A DNA stretch of 64,000 nt. Source: Papaver somniferum. Lineage: Eukaryota; Streptophyta; Magnoliopsida; Ranunculales; Papaveraceae. Of this stretch, positions 23,095-35,293 are shown one piece after another. The DNA lies in the NCBI RefSeq assembly GCF_003573695.1, contig NC_039362.1, forward strand, positions 174,911,690-174,975,689, given 5' to 3'. Numbering within the stretch: the first letter of the stretch is position 1; the number at the start of each line of letters is the position of its first letter. Below the pieces are notes generated by a model. That model was not told the DNA's origin. It did not search any database and worked only from the letters and a program-made list of their open reading frames with translations. The position numbers and the translations under genes were made by a program.

Positions 23095-24480
23095 AGAGGA
23101 TGCAAATCAACCCCAGGCATAGCTAGAGATCATGAAAACGCCGAATGTTGCGTCATCCTTATCATTGTGGAATGTGCAAAGAATAACATTTTTTATTCTG
23201 AACTATTTTAATTATCTTGAAGTTAAGCATATGAGCAAGAATCCTGAATTTCTAGTTTTAGTTGATATCGTTGCAAAATATTGTAGAAGGCATAACAATT
23301 CAGGAAGATGGTGACAATATCTTGCACTTCCGTTTCTCAACCATGTGTAGTTTCTACTTTTTAATATAAATCCCTTTTTTCAAGAAAAAAATCTATTTTT
23401 CCACTTGCTAATGGGTTCGTCCATGTTCACTTGTCCACCAACAAGCCACAAGATTCTTTATTCGATTTTTTTTCTTTGGTATCGTGATTTCATTGGTAAT
23501 CCACCCAAAATTAACCCAATTTGAGTTTAAATATATATATAGATGTTTCGAAATAAAAACAGCCCGTAAAGAAAGAGAGTACTGGAGTATGATAAGTTTC
23601 CCAAATTTGTATGTTTCCCTTTTCATGGATACGTTTCTGAAAAGTCATTTAACTTTATAGAGGTAGAAAGGTGCAACCATAAAGAGTGCATATAGAAAGC
23701 TCTTTACAATTAGCTCATTTTGGGCTATTACAAAAGTAGCTAGTGTTTAACTTTTGGCATTTCATATAGAGAAATTTCATGTTTAGTCCAAAAAACCAGA
23801 CCCGGGTTAATCTGTAGTCCAGCGGGAGAATATATTTAATAGCTGGTCCAAAAAACATTTGAAAAAGCTAAAATTACAAAGCTAACCTTAACAACACGCG
23901 TGTTAGAGTCACAGGCAGAAAAACGCAGAAAAAAACCACACGTCAGTTCAGTTTTCTTCTTGTTTTCATCGACAAACAAGAACCTTAATTATTTTCAGTT
24001 TTCATTTGCTGCTCCTGCACTTTTTCAATCTTCTATTCTTTTTTAGTTTTTCAATCTTCTTCAGAGAAAACAAAATCCACCAAATCAGATCGAAAAACTA
24101 AATCAAAACCTAGGTCATATCGAAAAACAAAATCTAAATTGAGAAAATTTCTAGGGCACCGAAGAACAAAAGCCACCTGCAGCGAAACCTGCAAATTGAA
24201 AATGGATATAATAGATATCAACAATTGTTTGATCTACAAGCACCATATCACAAAAGAAATCAAAACTAAACTGATTTCCTACTGAAATTCTCGAAGTATT
24301 GTGATCTGAAATTCTCGAAGTAAATGGTTAAAAAATATTGAAAGAAACAAGTACTCTTGATTCTCAACCAGGGTCAAAGAATCAGAAGAAGAAATCTACT
24401 TGTGAAACCAAATCAAGGAAGAACAACGAATCTGTTAAGAAGGCGAAATCAAAGAAACCTGGTGTTTCTGCTAAAACAAG
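23095..24480. other. AT-rich interval without a gene
   Basis: No gene is supported. A TTTAGTCCAAAA-type segment near 23790 resembles 55502-55520 and may mark the left end of the motif-laced element that follows. 23940-24200 looks like an untranslated leader (TC-rich, then AAATC/AAAAC-rich). Confidence 0.35.
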
Positions 24481-24840
24481 GTAATGCAATCTAACATGTG
24501 TACTGTATGATTTTTGATTTTTAGTAGAAGCATTAAATCAAACAGTACATATTAATATCCTTCGACACATATTGATATGAGTTGTGTCTTGTGTACGATT
24601 CGATTGTACATATCAATATGTACTGTTGAAAGTACTTACTAGGATATGTATTGATGGTTATATTCAATAATACGTATCGATATTTATTGGCAGTCATACT
24701 GATGTTCGTGTTGATATGTATTGTTAGTTATACTGATGTTCAAAATATCGATATGTATCCAATATGTTCTATTGGATATCTAGTAGGAACATTTTGATAT
24801 GTTCTGTTGGATTTCTGGTTCTTCATTTTCGTCTGGAGCC

Positions 24841-25322
24841 ATGGCTGCTGATGGTTTGCCTGATAGAAGTCATTTTGGCGGTGTTGGGGGTTGTGTTAGT
24901 GGGGGAGAATCGTATCAGGACCATATGGAGCTGGTGCGTTCAGCTAGTGTACATGGATGGTCCTCAGATCTTCTGAACAGGTCATCATTACCTGAATCGC
25001 AAGGTATGTAAGTCTCCATTTATATGAATGAGTTTGCTTTCTCGGAGCTTTAAGAAAAAATTCTCTGTTCTGTACCTAAAATGAAACCAAATTTTCACAT
25101 TCTTGGTTAAGCCTAAAGGTCATTAATCAGCATAGGATCAATGACCATAGTTCAGTCACACGATTCTCTCCTTCCAGTGGCCAGTTTTCAGAATGTATGT
25201 TGTACTAAATCTTCATTTTGCTATTGATCATAGTTCTATCACAAATACTGAATGCAAGAATGTTTGTGCATCTTCAAGGATTCATGGAAGAAGTTAAAAC
25301 TATTGCTAGGAGTTCGATTTGG
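24841..25322 (+). pseudogene. Unidentified gene-fragment exons
   Basis: The ATG at 24841 opens MAADGLPDRSHFGGVGG and runs 54 codons to a good donor (CAAG|GTATGTAAG near 25004). A second exon-like piece near 25255-25320 (RMFVHLQGFMEEVKTIARSS in one frame) ends at TTTG|GTGAGT. The Ser/Gly-rich first piece is not recognised. I read this as a captured gene segment in a mobile element, because palindromic motifs fill the intervening DNA. Confidence 0.4.
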
Positions 25323-25937
25323 TGAGTATTTTTTTTTATAATATGTACTTAGGGAAAGAGTGATTAGTTGATGCAGTACATATAAACTCCTAGCATGGTT
25401 CTTCTTGAATATATCCTACAGTACATATCGATATGTACGTTAGGTAAAATTTATTCGTTAGTGATGTACATGTCGATATGTACAGTAGTTTATGCCTGAC
25501 ATGATCCTAGAGTATATATCAACATGTACTTAGGAAAAAAAGGACTTGTTGATGCAATACATATCAATATATATTTTATGCTTAAATACAAGTAGAATCC
25601 ACCAGTAGTACGTACCAACATGTACTGTTGAATACCTGGATTACATTAGTATTAGGTACATATCAACTTATACTACCTTGCAAAAATATGTACTGGAACA
25701 TATCATTGTATTGAGATACTGGATTACCTTAGTATTAGGTACAGGAACATATCATTATGTACTCGTTGATCCTCCACTAGATAATGATATGTAATGGGTG
25801 GAAGCAGTAGATACTAGATATTGATATAAACTTATCAATTTGTTGATATGTACTTGTTGATGTGTACTGTTATTACTGTTTGTTTGATACTAAGTTGCTT
25901 TGTAATTTATATGTTGATGTTTCTCTTTTTCGCACAG

Positions 25938-26210
25938 GTCATCAAGTGGTGGAACATGTCGTATCTGGGATGTTGTAGGTACTCACAGTTTATCTTCCAA
26001 GACTTATTGACCCCGCAGATGATGAGTTTGTTTCTTCATATCTTGACTTGTTTATTAGGCGTTGGGAATTTCCAACTTAAGGGAATATGCAAACTCACCG
26101 CAGGAAAGAGCAATGACCCTTCATCAAGCACTGTTATGCAGAGCCATCAAATACTATGGTGTGTGTACAATGCAAACGGAACTGTTTTTGTCATCAGAAA
26201 AATAAATTTA
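25938..26210 (+). pseudogene. Captured fragment resembling plant BRWD/WD40-bromodomain protein
   Basis: After an acceptor at 25936-25937 one frame reads SSSGGTCRIWD, a WD40 repeat end. A second frame gives RYSQF, and a third gives SSSTVMQSHQIL followed by NANGTVFV. These three pieces in this order match my memory of the WD40 region of plant BRWD/PHIP-like proteins. Frameshifts and missing sequence between them rule out a functional product. It is on the plus strand within the palindrome-laced stretch. A search against plant proteomes would settle the assignment. Confidence 0.5.
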
Positions 26211-27639
26211 AATCCAAGACATGAAGACTTTAAAGTAGGCCAACATTACTGACAGTGGATATTCATATGTATTGGTATGTACGACGTAATTGGGTTAGGT
26301 TTTAGTTGGAAGTACATATTAGTATGGAAATTTGAAATCTTATAATTTAAATGATGGATTATGTTGCATTGTTTATATTTTTCTTTTTTCTTTTTGGTTT
26401 TTTTATCTTAACTATTATATGTAGAGTTATATTGATGTTCTATATTGTCAGTATGAAAACTGGAAAAAGAGTAAGAAGCCTTGAATACGGGCAGTACATA
26501 TTTGCATGTACTGTGAAAGATGATGCACAATAAGAAAATTGGAACTTATACTCAGAATTTTTTTAGAGAAAAAGGGCAGTAATACTATAAATTATGTGTT
26601 GTTAACAATGATAAGCAGTTTTTCATTAATAAAACAAAAGATAATGCAGACAATTTGCACCATGGAAGCGGAGAAAAAGGCGTAAAATTATCCCTGATAT
26701 GAAAGCCTTAACCAGACCCTGGAAAAAATATCGTTTTTAAACAACTCTTACTCAGAAGTTACGTGTATTTTTACACTTATTGGAAAAAAAGAAATAAAAC
26801 TGATGAGCCGACTAACAAAATACAACCTCCCTGGAAACACAACAAGTACAACATGCTCAAGTCTATTTTGTTAAGAAATATATAATGCCACCAATAATAA
26901 CTAGCATGAAATTCCTACAGATGAGCCTTCTTATTCTTTTTGAGTGTGATAATCTGGTTTACCCTATTCAGGAGTTATCTCTGCCAAAGACAAGTGTGGT
27001 TGCGCAATTCACTGGCACGTAGAACCTGTTTCTCCAGCTGATGACACACGTCAGGTAAGTATTACGCCAGATGAGCCAGCTGACAAGCCTTATGCTCTTC
27101 GCATTACCCTTTGTGTGATATGTCATCAACAAAATACTTAATCTGATGAAGATTGATTTTGGGAAATATAAAAATGAAAGGAACTTGTAATAAAACTCAA
27201 ATACAAACAATTTTTTTCCCATAAACGATTTGTCATTGTTTACGAGGGGGCGCTTCCCCCTCGACCCCCGTCTAAATAGACCAAGGAAAATGGTGAGTAA
27301 CCCTAAGGAAACCAAGGTTCTGTGTGCGGTAACCATGTTTTTGTGTGGATAGTGAGTAACCCAGATAACATACTTCTCATGAACCTGTCAGCAAAAATTA
27401 ACAAGAAAAGTTAAAACCACAATCAAGGGGATCTAAATATTTTGTATGCATATTTATTGGTAGAAAGAAACCACAAGAATGGAAACAGAATATTGCAGTA
27501 CATATACACATGTACTGAAGAAAATAAGAATGGAAAGCCTAGTACATATTGATATATACTAAGTAAAAACCCAGTACATAATGATATGTACTTAGTTAAA
27601 ACCTAGTCGATATCACAGTACATATACACATGTAACATA

Positions 27640-28305
27640 AGAATATAAGAATTATTGAATGGGTCATCTTTGAGATCACTTGTTGTACCGGTAGCAAAGC
27701 AAGTTGTATTTCCATCATGATCATTATAATCTTTGTCAGCTCCATCCAAAATATCCTTAGCTTTTATGCAATCTAATGGGATGATGTCCCCTCTTTAATA
27801 TTTGCCTCAACAGCATCTGCAAAAAAAATGGAACACAATAATGAATAATGAACAGCTTGGGACCATTTCTTCTTTTATCAGATCGGAGGCATTGAGCAAA
27901 AATCTAGTACATATTCATACATATTGAGTGAAATCCACTGCGTGTAACATATATATTAAAGAAGCTAACCATATTTATATGCTCAGAATCCAATGTATGA
28001 TCCTATAGTACATACTACATACCAATGTGTACTAAAACCTTAGTGCATTTAAATTTTTTAGTTAAAACCTATTGATATGTACTAAGTAAAAACCTAGTAC
28101 ATATCGATATGTACTTAGTTAAAACCTACTAGTTATCAGAGTACAGATACATACGTACCGAGGAAAACAAAATATGTACTGAATTTTCAGAACATGATAT
28201 GTACTCTATATAATATGGAGATGTAGTTCCAAAACCTTGCAAAGATAGTGCCTTTATCTCAATTCTCTCCCCTTCTTCTGCATATTTTTTAGTCATTTCC
28301 CTGCA
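27640..28305 (-). pseudogene. Two unidentified exon-like fragments, minus strand
   Basis: On the minus strand an acceptor near 27819 leads into DAVEANIK, then after a frame change GDIIPLDCIKAKDILDGAD. Upstream, about 28305-28205, an acceptor CTGCAG leads into EMTKKYAEEGERIEIKALS. Both look like true protein sequence (charged, no low complexity), but I do not recognise the family. Palindromic motif copies separate them. Confidence 0.35.
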
Positions 28306-28320
28306 GTCCAATAAAAGCAT

Positions 28321-29543
28321 AGTTCATTTCCATTCTGATACATCAAAACATGTACTCAATTGACAAAACAAAAACAACATAATAGATTTATAAACTTAGG
28401 GATCTTAGACAATAATGGATACTATTGTATATGCACAACAAACATTACTTTCAGTATATCACATATGTACTGTTGGATAGTGGAAAAAAGGAACTTCGCT
28501 CAGTGCTTTATTATGCCTCTCACCTACTCCTAGTGACTACAATTAGTCTAGCAAGCTTGCACCGCTGAGCGCATCCATTTCTGTAAGAGATTTGACAGGA
28601 ATCTCTTGTAAACATAGTACTAATACGTTAAATATAAACAAAAGGTTCAAATAACTGACTTACGGTGGACAGTACTCACGTAATTGGAATGGATGTACAC
28701 AAAGTTCATTCTAACTCGGTACATATGCTTGAGTGCGCTAATGCATTACCATAAGATTTATGAGTTACCCATCACTGTTCAAGAATTATGAAGGATAAAA
28801 CTCAACCAAACTGATTTTCCTTAACACTACAAATATGAGACAGAGATGAATATTTATACAAATATGCTTCAAATACACAAAACAACAATTGAATGTGTTG
28901 ACACACTCTGTGTGCTAAATATTTACATGTAAATTTGTCAAAATAGAAAATAAGAAACCAATAAATTTCTACATAGATGAAAAAACAGTACACGTACACA
29001 TGTACTGAAGATAACAAGAATTTACAACAGTACATATTTGATATGTACCGACAGAAAAAACAGTACGTATTGATATGTATCCAGCAAAAACACAGTATAT
29101 ATTGATATGTACCAAGTGAAAATGACCGTGTTTTCGCATAATCCAGCCGGCGATTACACAAGAATATGTCGTTAATTTTCTATGAAAGGCACACAACCTC
29201 AAGAAATTATGGGAAACACATCCCTAATAAATAAAATGTATACTGATATGAATTTGACACCCAGCACCATTGGTACAAAATTTTAGATATCAAGTGATTC
29301 CTAATAAAATGTTGTTTCCTAATAAGATTTTAGACACCCAACACCATTGTTGATGGATGTTGTTATGGGATTACAAGAAGATGGATGTTTTTTACATACA
29401 TCATAACCATCCATCTTTTTCCACAAGAGTGGTACTACTGCTTACAACACTTCCACCAATCCCTTGTTCCACAAGAATGGTACTACTGCTTACGTAACAC
29501 CAATCCAAAACATTTTAATTGGAGTAAATCAACACTTATTCCA
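28321..29543. other. Interval up to the germin-like pseudogene
   Basis: Contains the last palindromic motif copies (to about 29125) and then AT-rich sequence with a short direct repeat (GACACCCA.CACCATTG near 29258 and 29331, and AAGA.TGGTACTACTGCTTAC near 29423 and 29472). No gene. Confidence 0.4.
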
Positions 29544-29916
29544 AAATAAACCGGCTCGACCTCGCAATTGGTGGAATTGTTCCACTTCATTCACACCCTC
29601 GAGCAAGTGAAGCTAATTTTATCGTGAAAGGGGAGTAATATTTGGGTTTATCACTACTAATAATGTTGTGTACTCAAAGGTTATGAAAGCCGGAGAGTTG
29701 GGTATCATTCCTAGAGGGCTTGTGCACTTTGCAAAGAACGTCGGACAGGAGAAGGCCTTCATACTAGCTATTCTCAATAGTCAACTGCCCGGATTTGCGA
29801 CAGTTCCTCTAAACCTCTTTGCTTCTAAGCCAACAATTCCAAATGACATTTTAGCTAAGAACTTCCAAGTTGATGAGGCCGTCATCGCTAGCATAAAGTC
29901 TAAGTTTGGTAACTAA
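29544..29916 (+). pseudogene. Truncated, frameshifted germin-like pseudogene
   Basis: Matches the 3' half of the germin-like gene at 3886-4569 from about codon 105 to the stop, with very high similarity. The first half, including signal peptide and disulphide cysteines, is missing. The HxHPRASE metal box is present but a 1-base deletion near 29632 makes a TAA just after VKGE, so the second half (cupin box 2, ending IASIKSKFGN) is out of frame with it. The downstream RNase H remnant and further flank are also shared, so this is a DNA-level duplication, not a retrocopy. Confidence 0.93.
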
Positions 29917-29959
29917 CCAAAATAGGCTGTCGTTCTTAGGCATCTGTACATGCATGGAT

Positions 29960-30076
29960 AATAAAGCAGCCGATGAGCTTGCCAAGCGTGCTAGGTCTAA
30001 TCGTTGTAATCAAGAATGGTGGCAAGAACCACCTTCTCTACTGGAATCGTTCCTGTCTATGAGCAGGACTATGTAA
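29960..30076 (+). pseudogene. Second copy of the RNase H-like fragment
   Basis: NKAADELAKRARSNRCNQE through the stop TAA at 30074-30076 matches 4672-4788 with few changes. It sits at the same position relative to the germin-like coding sequence as in the first copy, with a short deletion between. Confidence 0.75.
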
Positions 30077-30615
30077 AGTTCATCTTTGGTTTTAATGTTA
30101 ATTTTCAAGAAAATAGCTAAATGTGGTTCTTCATGTTAACTCTCTCTCAATCCCTTTTTTTTTTTATCAAAACAGAAGATTTATTAAGAAGATTAAGAAC
30201 GTACAACAATTCTATCATAAGTAAAGACAATTCTGTAAAGACTAAGACCATACAGACAATTCTAGGTCACCAAAAAAATTCAAACTAATTCAGGACACAC
30301 TACCATGCCTTGTATAATAATTTTTACGTTTTTAATTTAGCATATTATCCAGTTAAAATAAAAAAAAAATGACAGTATTTCTTTTCCAAAAATGATCTTA
30401 TATAATCTAAAGAATTTTAAGTTGTTATTTCAAACTACCGGTCGTAATCAAAATTTTGGTCACGCGGTAAATCTTTGATGAAAATAAATAACAAAAGAAC
30501 CCGGAATCCTCCTATTTAAAGAATCGGGAATCCTCCTATATAAATTATGCTAAAACAGGCCCTGACAGTGTAATAAAAAAAAAAGCCCAAAACAAAGACA
30601 CCAAATTACCGACAG
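30077..30615. other. Duplicated germin-like downstream flank with an empty insertion site
   Basis: Resembles parts of 4789-4850, 12005-12133 and 21602-21790 in that order. At about 30303-30315 (CCATGCCTTGTATAATA) it corresponds to the unoccupied target of the Gypsy element at 12134-21601. No gene. Confidence 0.6.
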
Positions 30616-30623
30616 CAAAATAA

Positions 30624-31746
30624 CCTAGTTTAATTGGGCCCCAAAAACAATTAGGGGTCTCCCATTAGAGGACAAAAAAGATCATTAAAACCTAATTTGA
30701 GTCACCCCTTAATCAAAATATTTTTAAATGGCCAAACTACCTCTAAATGATTAGTATTAAAACTTGATCAAGTTAAGTTAATTAGTGGGGTTAGATTATG
30801 TTAGATTAAAATCAGATTTTAGAATCAATTTTTTTTTTGTGAGTTGAGAAGAAGAAGAAGAGGTTTTAGAGGAAAAAATAGGGATTTTAGAAATGAGTAA
30901 TTCAAGTAGGGGAAATGATGTTGGGAAGGTTCAAGCAACAAAGATGATTGTGTTGATGGTAAGATTATCTTAAATTTTCTCATGGATTGGATATATGTCA
31001 CAACACAGAGAAAGAGTCGTCAATGTCGAGGGATGTATACCTCAACGACTCTATATAGTCGTCAATGTATTGACACCAAAAATGATGACTCAAACCTGCA
31101 ACTTTTCCAGGTTATGAAAAATCGTCAGGATAATACGATATACCCTGACGACTCTTAACTTGGGTCAGAAAGAGTCGTTATTTTGTGTGTTTATACCAAG
31201 ACGACTCTGAAATTTTTTGGGACAGAGAAGCCGTTTGTTTTTCACGTGGGATCGTTAACGTTTAAAAAAGGGTCGTTCATATAGGATCGTCATAGGTTTC
31301 TATATTATGTTAACGACTCTAATCTAGGGTAAAAAATATGAAAACCAGAAATATGGTCGTTATCTTGATCATCATATACCCTAACGATTTTTTATGGTCT
31401 CTACATTCATATGAAAACTCGTTAGGGTTTAGGCTTGTCGAATTGACGACCCTTTTACTGTAATTGAAATTTTTCGGGTGAAATTTTTTTTTTTTCTTTT
31501 CTTGAAGTCGTTAATGGTGGAGAAGAGAAGAGTCGAGAGGGTGAGAAGGGAGGGACTGATTTTTTTGTTTAGAACTAGAAATGAATTGGAACTTAAGATT
31601 AAGGGTTAATAGATTTTTAAGATTAATTTTTAGTGAAGGGTAAAATAGTATTTTCGCAAAATTTGAATACACCCATGAAAAATTTGGGGTGCAAATAAAA
31701 TGGATGAGGCCCCTAATTGTTTTTCTAGGGCCCCAATTAAACTAGG
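30624..31746. mobile_element. TIR element with AGTCGT-type motif (1.1 kb), hAT-like 8-bp TSD
   Basis: Ends begin CCTAGTTTAATTGGG on the left and, reverse-complemented, on the right; similarity continues to AAAACAATTAGGGG. The flanks are an exact 8-bp duplication CAAAATAA (30616-30623, 31747-31754). The interior (31000-31460) has about 15 copies of AGAGTCGTCA or its complement in both orientations. A leader-like piece with a short ORF (ATG near 30893, MSNSSRGNDVG) precedes them. No transposase is seen. The 8-bp duplication suggests the hAT superfamily, but the termini are not a standard hAT sequence. Confidence 0.85.
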
Positions 31747-34700
31747 CAAAATAAATAACTAATACGGGCGCATCAGAAAAATCACTAGCAATAGCCTTTG
31801 CAGCTGTCTTTTGCGTCTTTGTTCAATTGGGGATTTTGGGGTTTCACAGAATAAAAACCCTAGAAAACTAAAAATCAGTGGAATTGAAAGAATCGCTGTA
31901 GTAGAAGAAGAACTTCTGGTAAACCCTTAACAGTATCAGGTAAGTAACCTTAAAACCCTACTTCTTCTGTAGAAATTTGTTCTTCTAATGGTGTCTGAAC
32001 TTAGAAATTGAGGGTTTGCTGTGAATTTTAATTTGGGTTTTTTTCTTCTTTTGTAATGAAATTAGGGTACAAAACAACTGGGGGTTTGCTATAAATTTAG
32101 ACAAATCTGTTTGGGTTTTGTTTCTTTTGAGATTAAATTAGGGTATACAAATTGGGGGTTTGCTACCAATTTAGACAATTCTGTTTGGGTTGTTTGGGTT
32201 CTGATTGAATATAGTGTATGTAGTGTGTAGATTTCTCAATTTTTTGTGTATTTTGGATTTCAGCAGCTAATAATTGAATATGAGGTCGAAAAGACTGGAA
32301 CTGCAAGAAGCTCAGCAGAAGCAGAAGAAGCTGTCAACAGCAAAAGGGCAAGAAGCTCTTCGGAACCTGAGGTCATCAACAACAAAAACACGCTCTGGGT
32401 CTGTCAACAACGGTAGAAGGGAAAAAGAAGTTGTGACTGATGCAGTGGATGAAGGACTGGATGGTGGGAGGGAAAAAGATGATGCAGGGGAGGAAGAAGT
32501 CGATGCTATTGCTCTCGAGAAGCTGCAACAAAATCACGTTCCGCATTCGTGAACGGCAGAAGGGGAAAAGAAAATGGGACTGATGCAGTAGGTGAAACAC
32601 TCAATGCTGTTGCTCTTGAGAAGAAGAAGTCGTTAACAGTAAAACCACGTGTTTCGTACGTCAATGGACGGAGGGCAAAAGAAATTGTGACTAATGCTGT
32701 GGATGAAAGGCCCAACGTTGTTGATGACATGCATGATACTGGGGGCGATGTTAGAGATGAAGATGCTGACATGGTTGATACTGGGAGCGATGCACGAGAT
32801 GTAGCTGCTGACTCTGATCAAGATGCTGACGAGCAAATAGCGGACGATGAATGGTTACCCACCAACTCTGATGAAGATGCTGACGATGACATACTTGATG
32901 CGGATGGAAACGGTGACATGCAATTTGCAGAAGACCAGCCGTTACCCGCCAACTCTTATGAAGATGCTGACATACTTGATGCGGATGAAAACGGTCACAT
33001 GCAAATCATGGATGACCAATTGTTACCTACCAACTCTGAGAATGTTGCAGGTTCATCAAGGAAAAGGAAACACCAAATGATCCAAAGGCAACTAATTGAT
33101 CCCCATAGCGAGTCTAACTACGGAAATTTCACCGGTTATGGCCAAGGAAGCACTTCTGTTCCATTAGGTAAGTATTGTAACTTAATAACTAGTTGTTTAT
33201 TTTGTTTGTTGGTATATTAGTACATTGTAATGTTTTGTACACTTCATTTACTAGATAGGCGTATCCCAATTACATTCGACAAATATGGGCGGCCTTGTGA
33301 TGTTGGGTCAGAAGAATTTGCAACGGATATTGGAAAGATAGTACGAGCATTTTGTCGTCCTGCGATTGAGTCTTGGAGAAAAGTTCCAGACAGCATGAAA
33401 GAGAATATATGGATAAATATTATTGTGAGTGTATTCAATTTGTTTGATTTATCTTCAAATATTTACGACCAGTACATGATATGGAGATTTTTTTTTGCAG
33501 GCTAGGTATGTCGTACCTGAAATTTATAAGCCTAATGTTTTGTCAAGGGCTAGCAAATCCTATAAAACATGGAAATCTCAGCTGCGAGTAGAGATGGATA
33601 AACATGAGACGGTTGCTGAGAAACAAATAAATATGCCATGGCGTTTGATTTCAAACAGAGAAGATTGGGAAAGTTTTGTTGATTTCTGCAATACTGACGA
33701 GGATAAGAAACATCGCGCAGCTGGTAGAAAAGCTAGAGAAAATCTTGAATTTTTACACTCATGTGGCAGGAAAGGAATTTATCGCAAATTATACGAACTG
33801 GTAAAAAACTTCTTATCATTTATTTACCGATTGTTATTGACTCTTTTGTTTTTCTTTTGAATGACATTTTCTGTTATCTTATGTAGGAAAAAGAGAGTCC
33901 AACTGGTGAAGTTAACAGAGCTGCTATATTTGTTGACACCCATGTTTCCAAGAATATAAATGATCCGGAATCGTCCTCCATCTCAGATATTAAACTGGTA
34001 AGTTTAGTAATTTCCTTTGTCATACTATTGGAATATTAGTTCTTAGTTTATGTAGGTATGTATCTGAATTACTCTGTCCCTGCAGAGACTAATTAAAGAG
34101 CTTGTAGAAGCTAATCCAAACGGTCAAAAAGATATTGATAACGATGCTGTCGCACAGGTTAGTGAAACAAAAAACTCTAGTATATCTTTTGTAAACATCA
34201 ATAATCTCTTCTGGTGAAATACCTTAAATGACTCTTTCTTTCTTAGGTATGTGGACTTGATGGTAAAGGTGTTGTAAGAGGCATGGGGGGAGGTGTTTTG
34301 AGAGCTAAGGTGCTTGCTTCCGCGGCAAGTGTTGAGACTCTTCGCAAAGTGCAACAAGAAAACAAGAGTTTGCAGTCTGATATTGATTTACTCCGACAGT
34401 TGGTAGTACGGACACCAAATCATACTTCTGCACCATCAGCGTCCCCCATACGAAACTGTAATTCTGTAACATCTAATCAATCTGTGTCACGCATGCAAAA
34501 TTATACTTCTACACCATCAAATCAGGTAAAAAAAATTCATGTGATTCTTACAAATTGAATGTACATTCAGAATCCAGTTATGCTCTAGAAAGTAGAAACG
34601 ACACGTGTTATACTAACTTGAAACTTAAAACACTCTACACCATTCAGTGGTTCGTTCTCATATCTCAACTGTTTCAAACTCCTACACCGTCAATTATATA

Positions 34701-34789
34701 GAGATTTATAATTGATTTGCGACTTAGTATGTGGTATACTGAATAGTTAATAATCAGTCTAGAAATTAGAAGTAATCTTCATAGTTGCT

Positions 34790-35278
34790 GTTTCCTATGT
34801 GGTAACAGTTGGAAACTTTTGTTTTACCAAAACTCATTTTCTAGTTGCACCTCCCTCGACATCACCAATGCAGAGTAACCAGTCATTTGTTAGCACACTT
34901 TTTGTGTATATTGTGTTAGTGAATGTACACTCATTGTTTGATCGATGTAGGCACTTGAAGTGTCCAACTTGCCTGCTCGTTCATGTTTGGAAGTAATCTT
35001 CATAGTTAATTTGTAATTTCAAGATTGCTGTGTGAAATTGTTTGCTGAGTTATTGGTAAATTTCGTATAGCTCTGATGGGAACACTTGGAAACTCTTGTT
35101 TAACAGACACGAAAAACTCATTATCTTGATTGCACCTCTTTTGAAACCACAGAATAAGAAGTCTGAATTAACCCAGCTATTTGTTTCGTTTTCACTCATC
35201 TCTGCATGTTTAAGCATGCTAGCATACTTTTATGTATTTTCTGTTACTGAGTGTATGCCCTTGGTTTAATGGATGTAG
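34790..35278 (+). repeat. Duplicated intron/acceptor segment upstream of the last exon of copy A
   Basis: The stretch around 34800-34990, including GATGTAG|GCACTTGAAG and CCAACTTGCCTGCTCGTTCA, repeats the acceptor region of the last exon at 35090-35315. The upstream acceptor copy is followed by a stop soon after, so it looks like a decayed duplicate exon start. Confidence 0.6.
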
Positions 35279-35293
35279 GCACCTGAAGCGTCC

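Larger units (their letters stand above)
24480..29130. repeat. Dispersed 20-bp palindrome array, consensus AGTACATATCGATATGTACT
   Basis: Roughly thirty full or half copies are scattered at irregular spacing through this stretch. Clear examples are near 24606-24624, 25421-25438, 27490-27515, 28096-28115 and 28985-29120. The consensus is a perfect palindrome; many copies differ at the central 4-6 bases or keep one arm only. The motif is not seen at this density elsewhere in the window. Gene-fragment exons lie between the copies, so the motif occupies intron-like sequence. No terminal repeats bounding the whole stretch were found. Confidence 0.7.

Noticed and set aside
26968..27336. Minus-strand frame of 122 residues
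   Set aside because: No domain, no splice context, hydrophobic/basic mixture typical of AT-rich chance frames, and it overlaps motif-laced sequence.
24480..29130. CRISPR-like or satellite array because of many palindromic repeats
   Set aside because: Spacing is irregular, copies diverge, exon-like sequence lies between them, and the DNA is a plant nuclear genome.
28802..29202. Cysteine- and tyrosine-rich minus-strand frames of 77-119 residues
   Set aside because: They are translations of the palindromic motif copies (ACATAT/ATATGT gives Y, C, I, H runs) and not genes.
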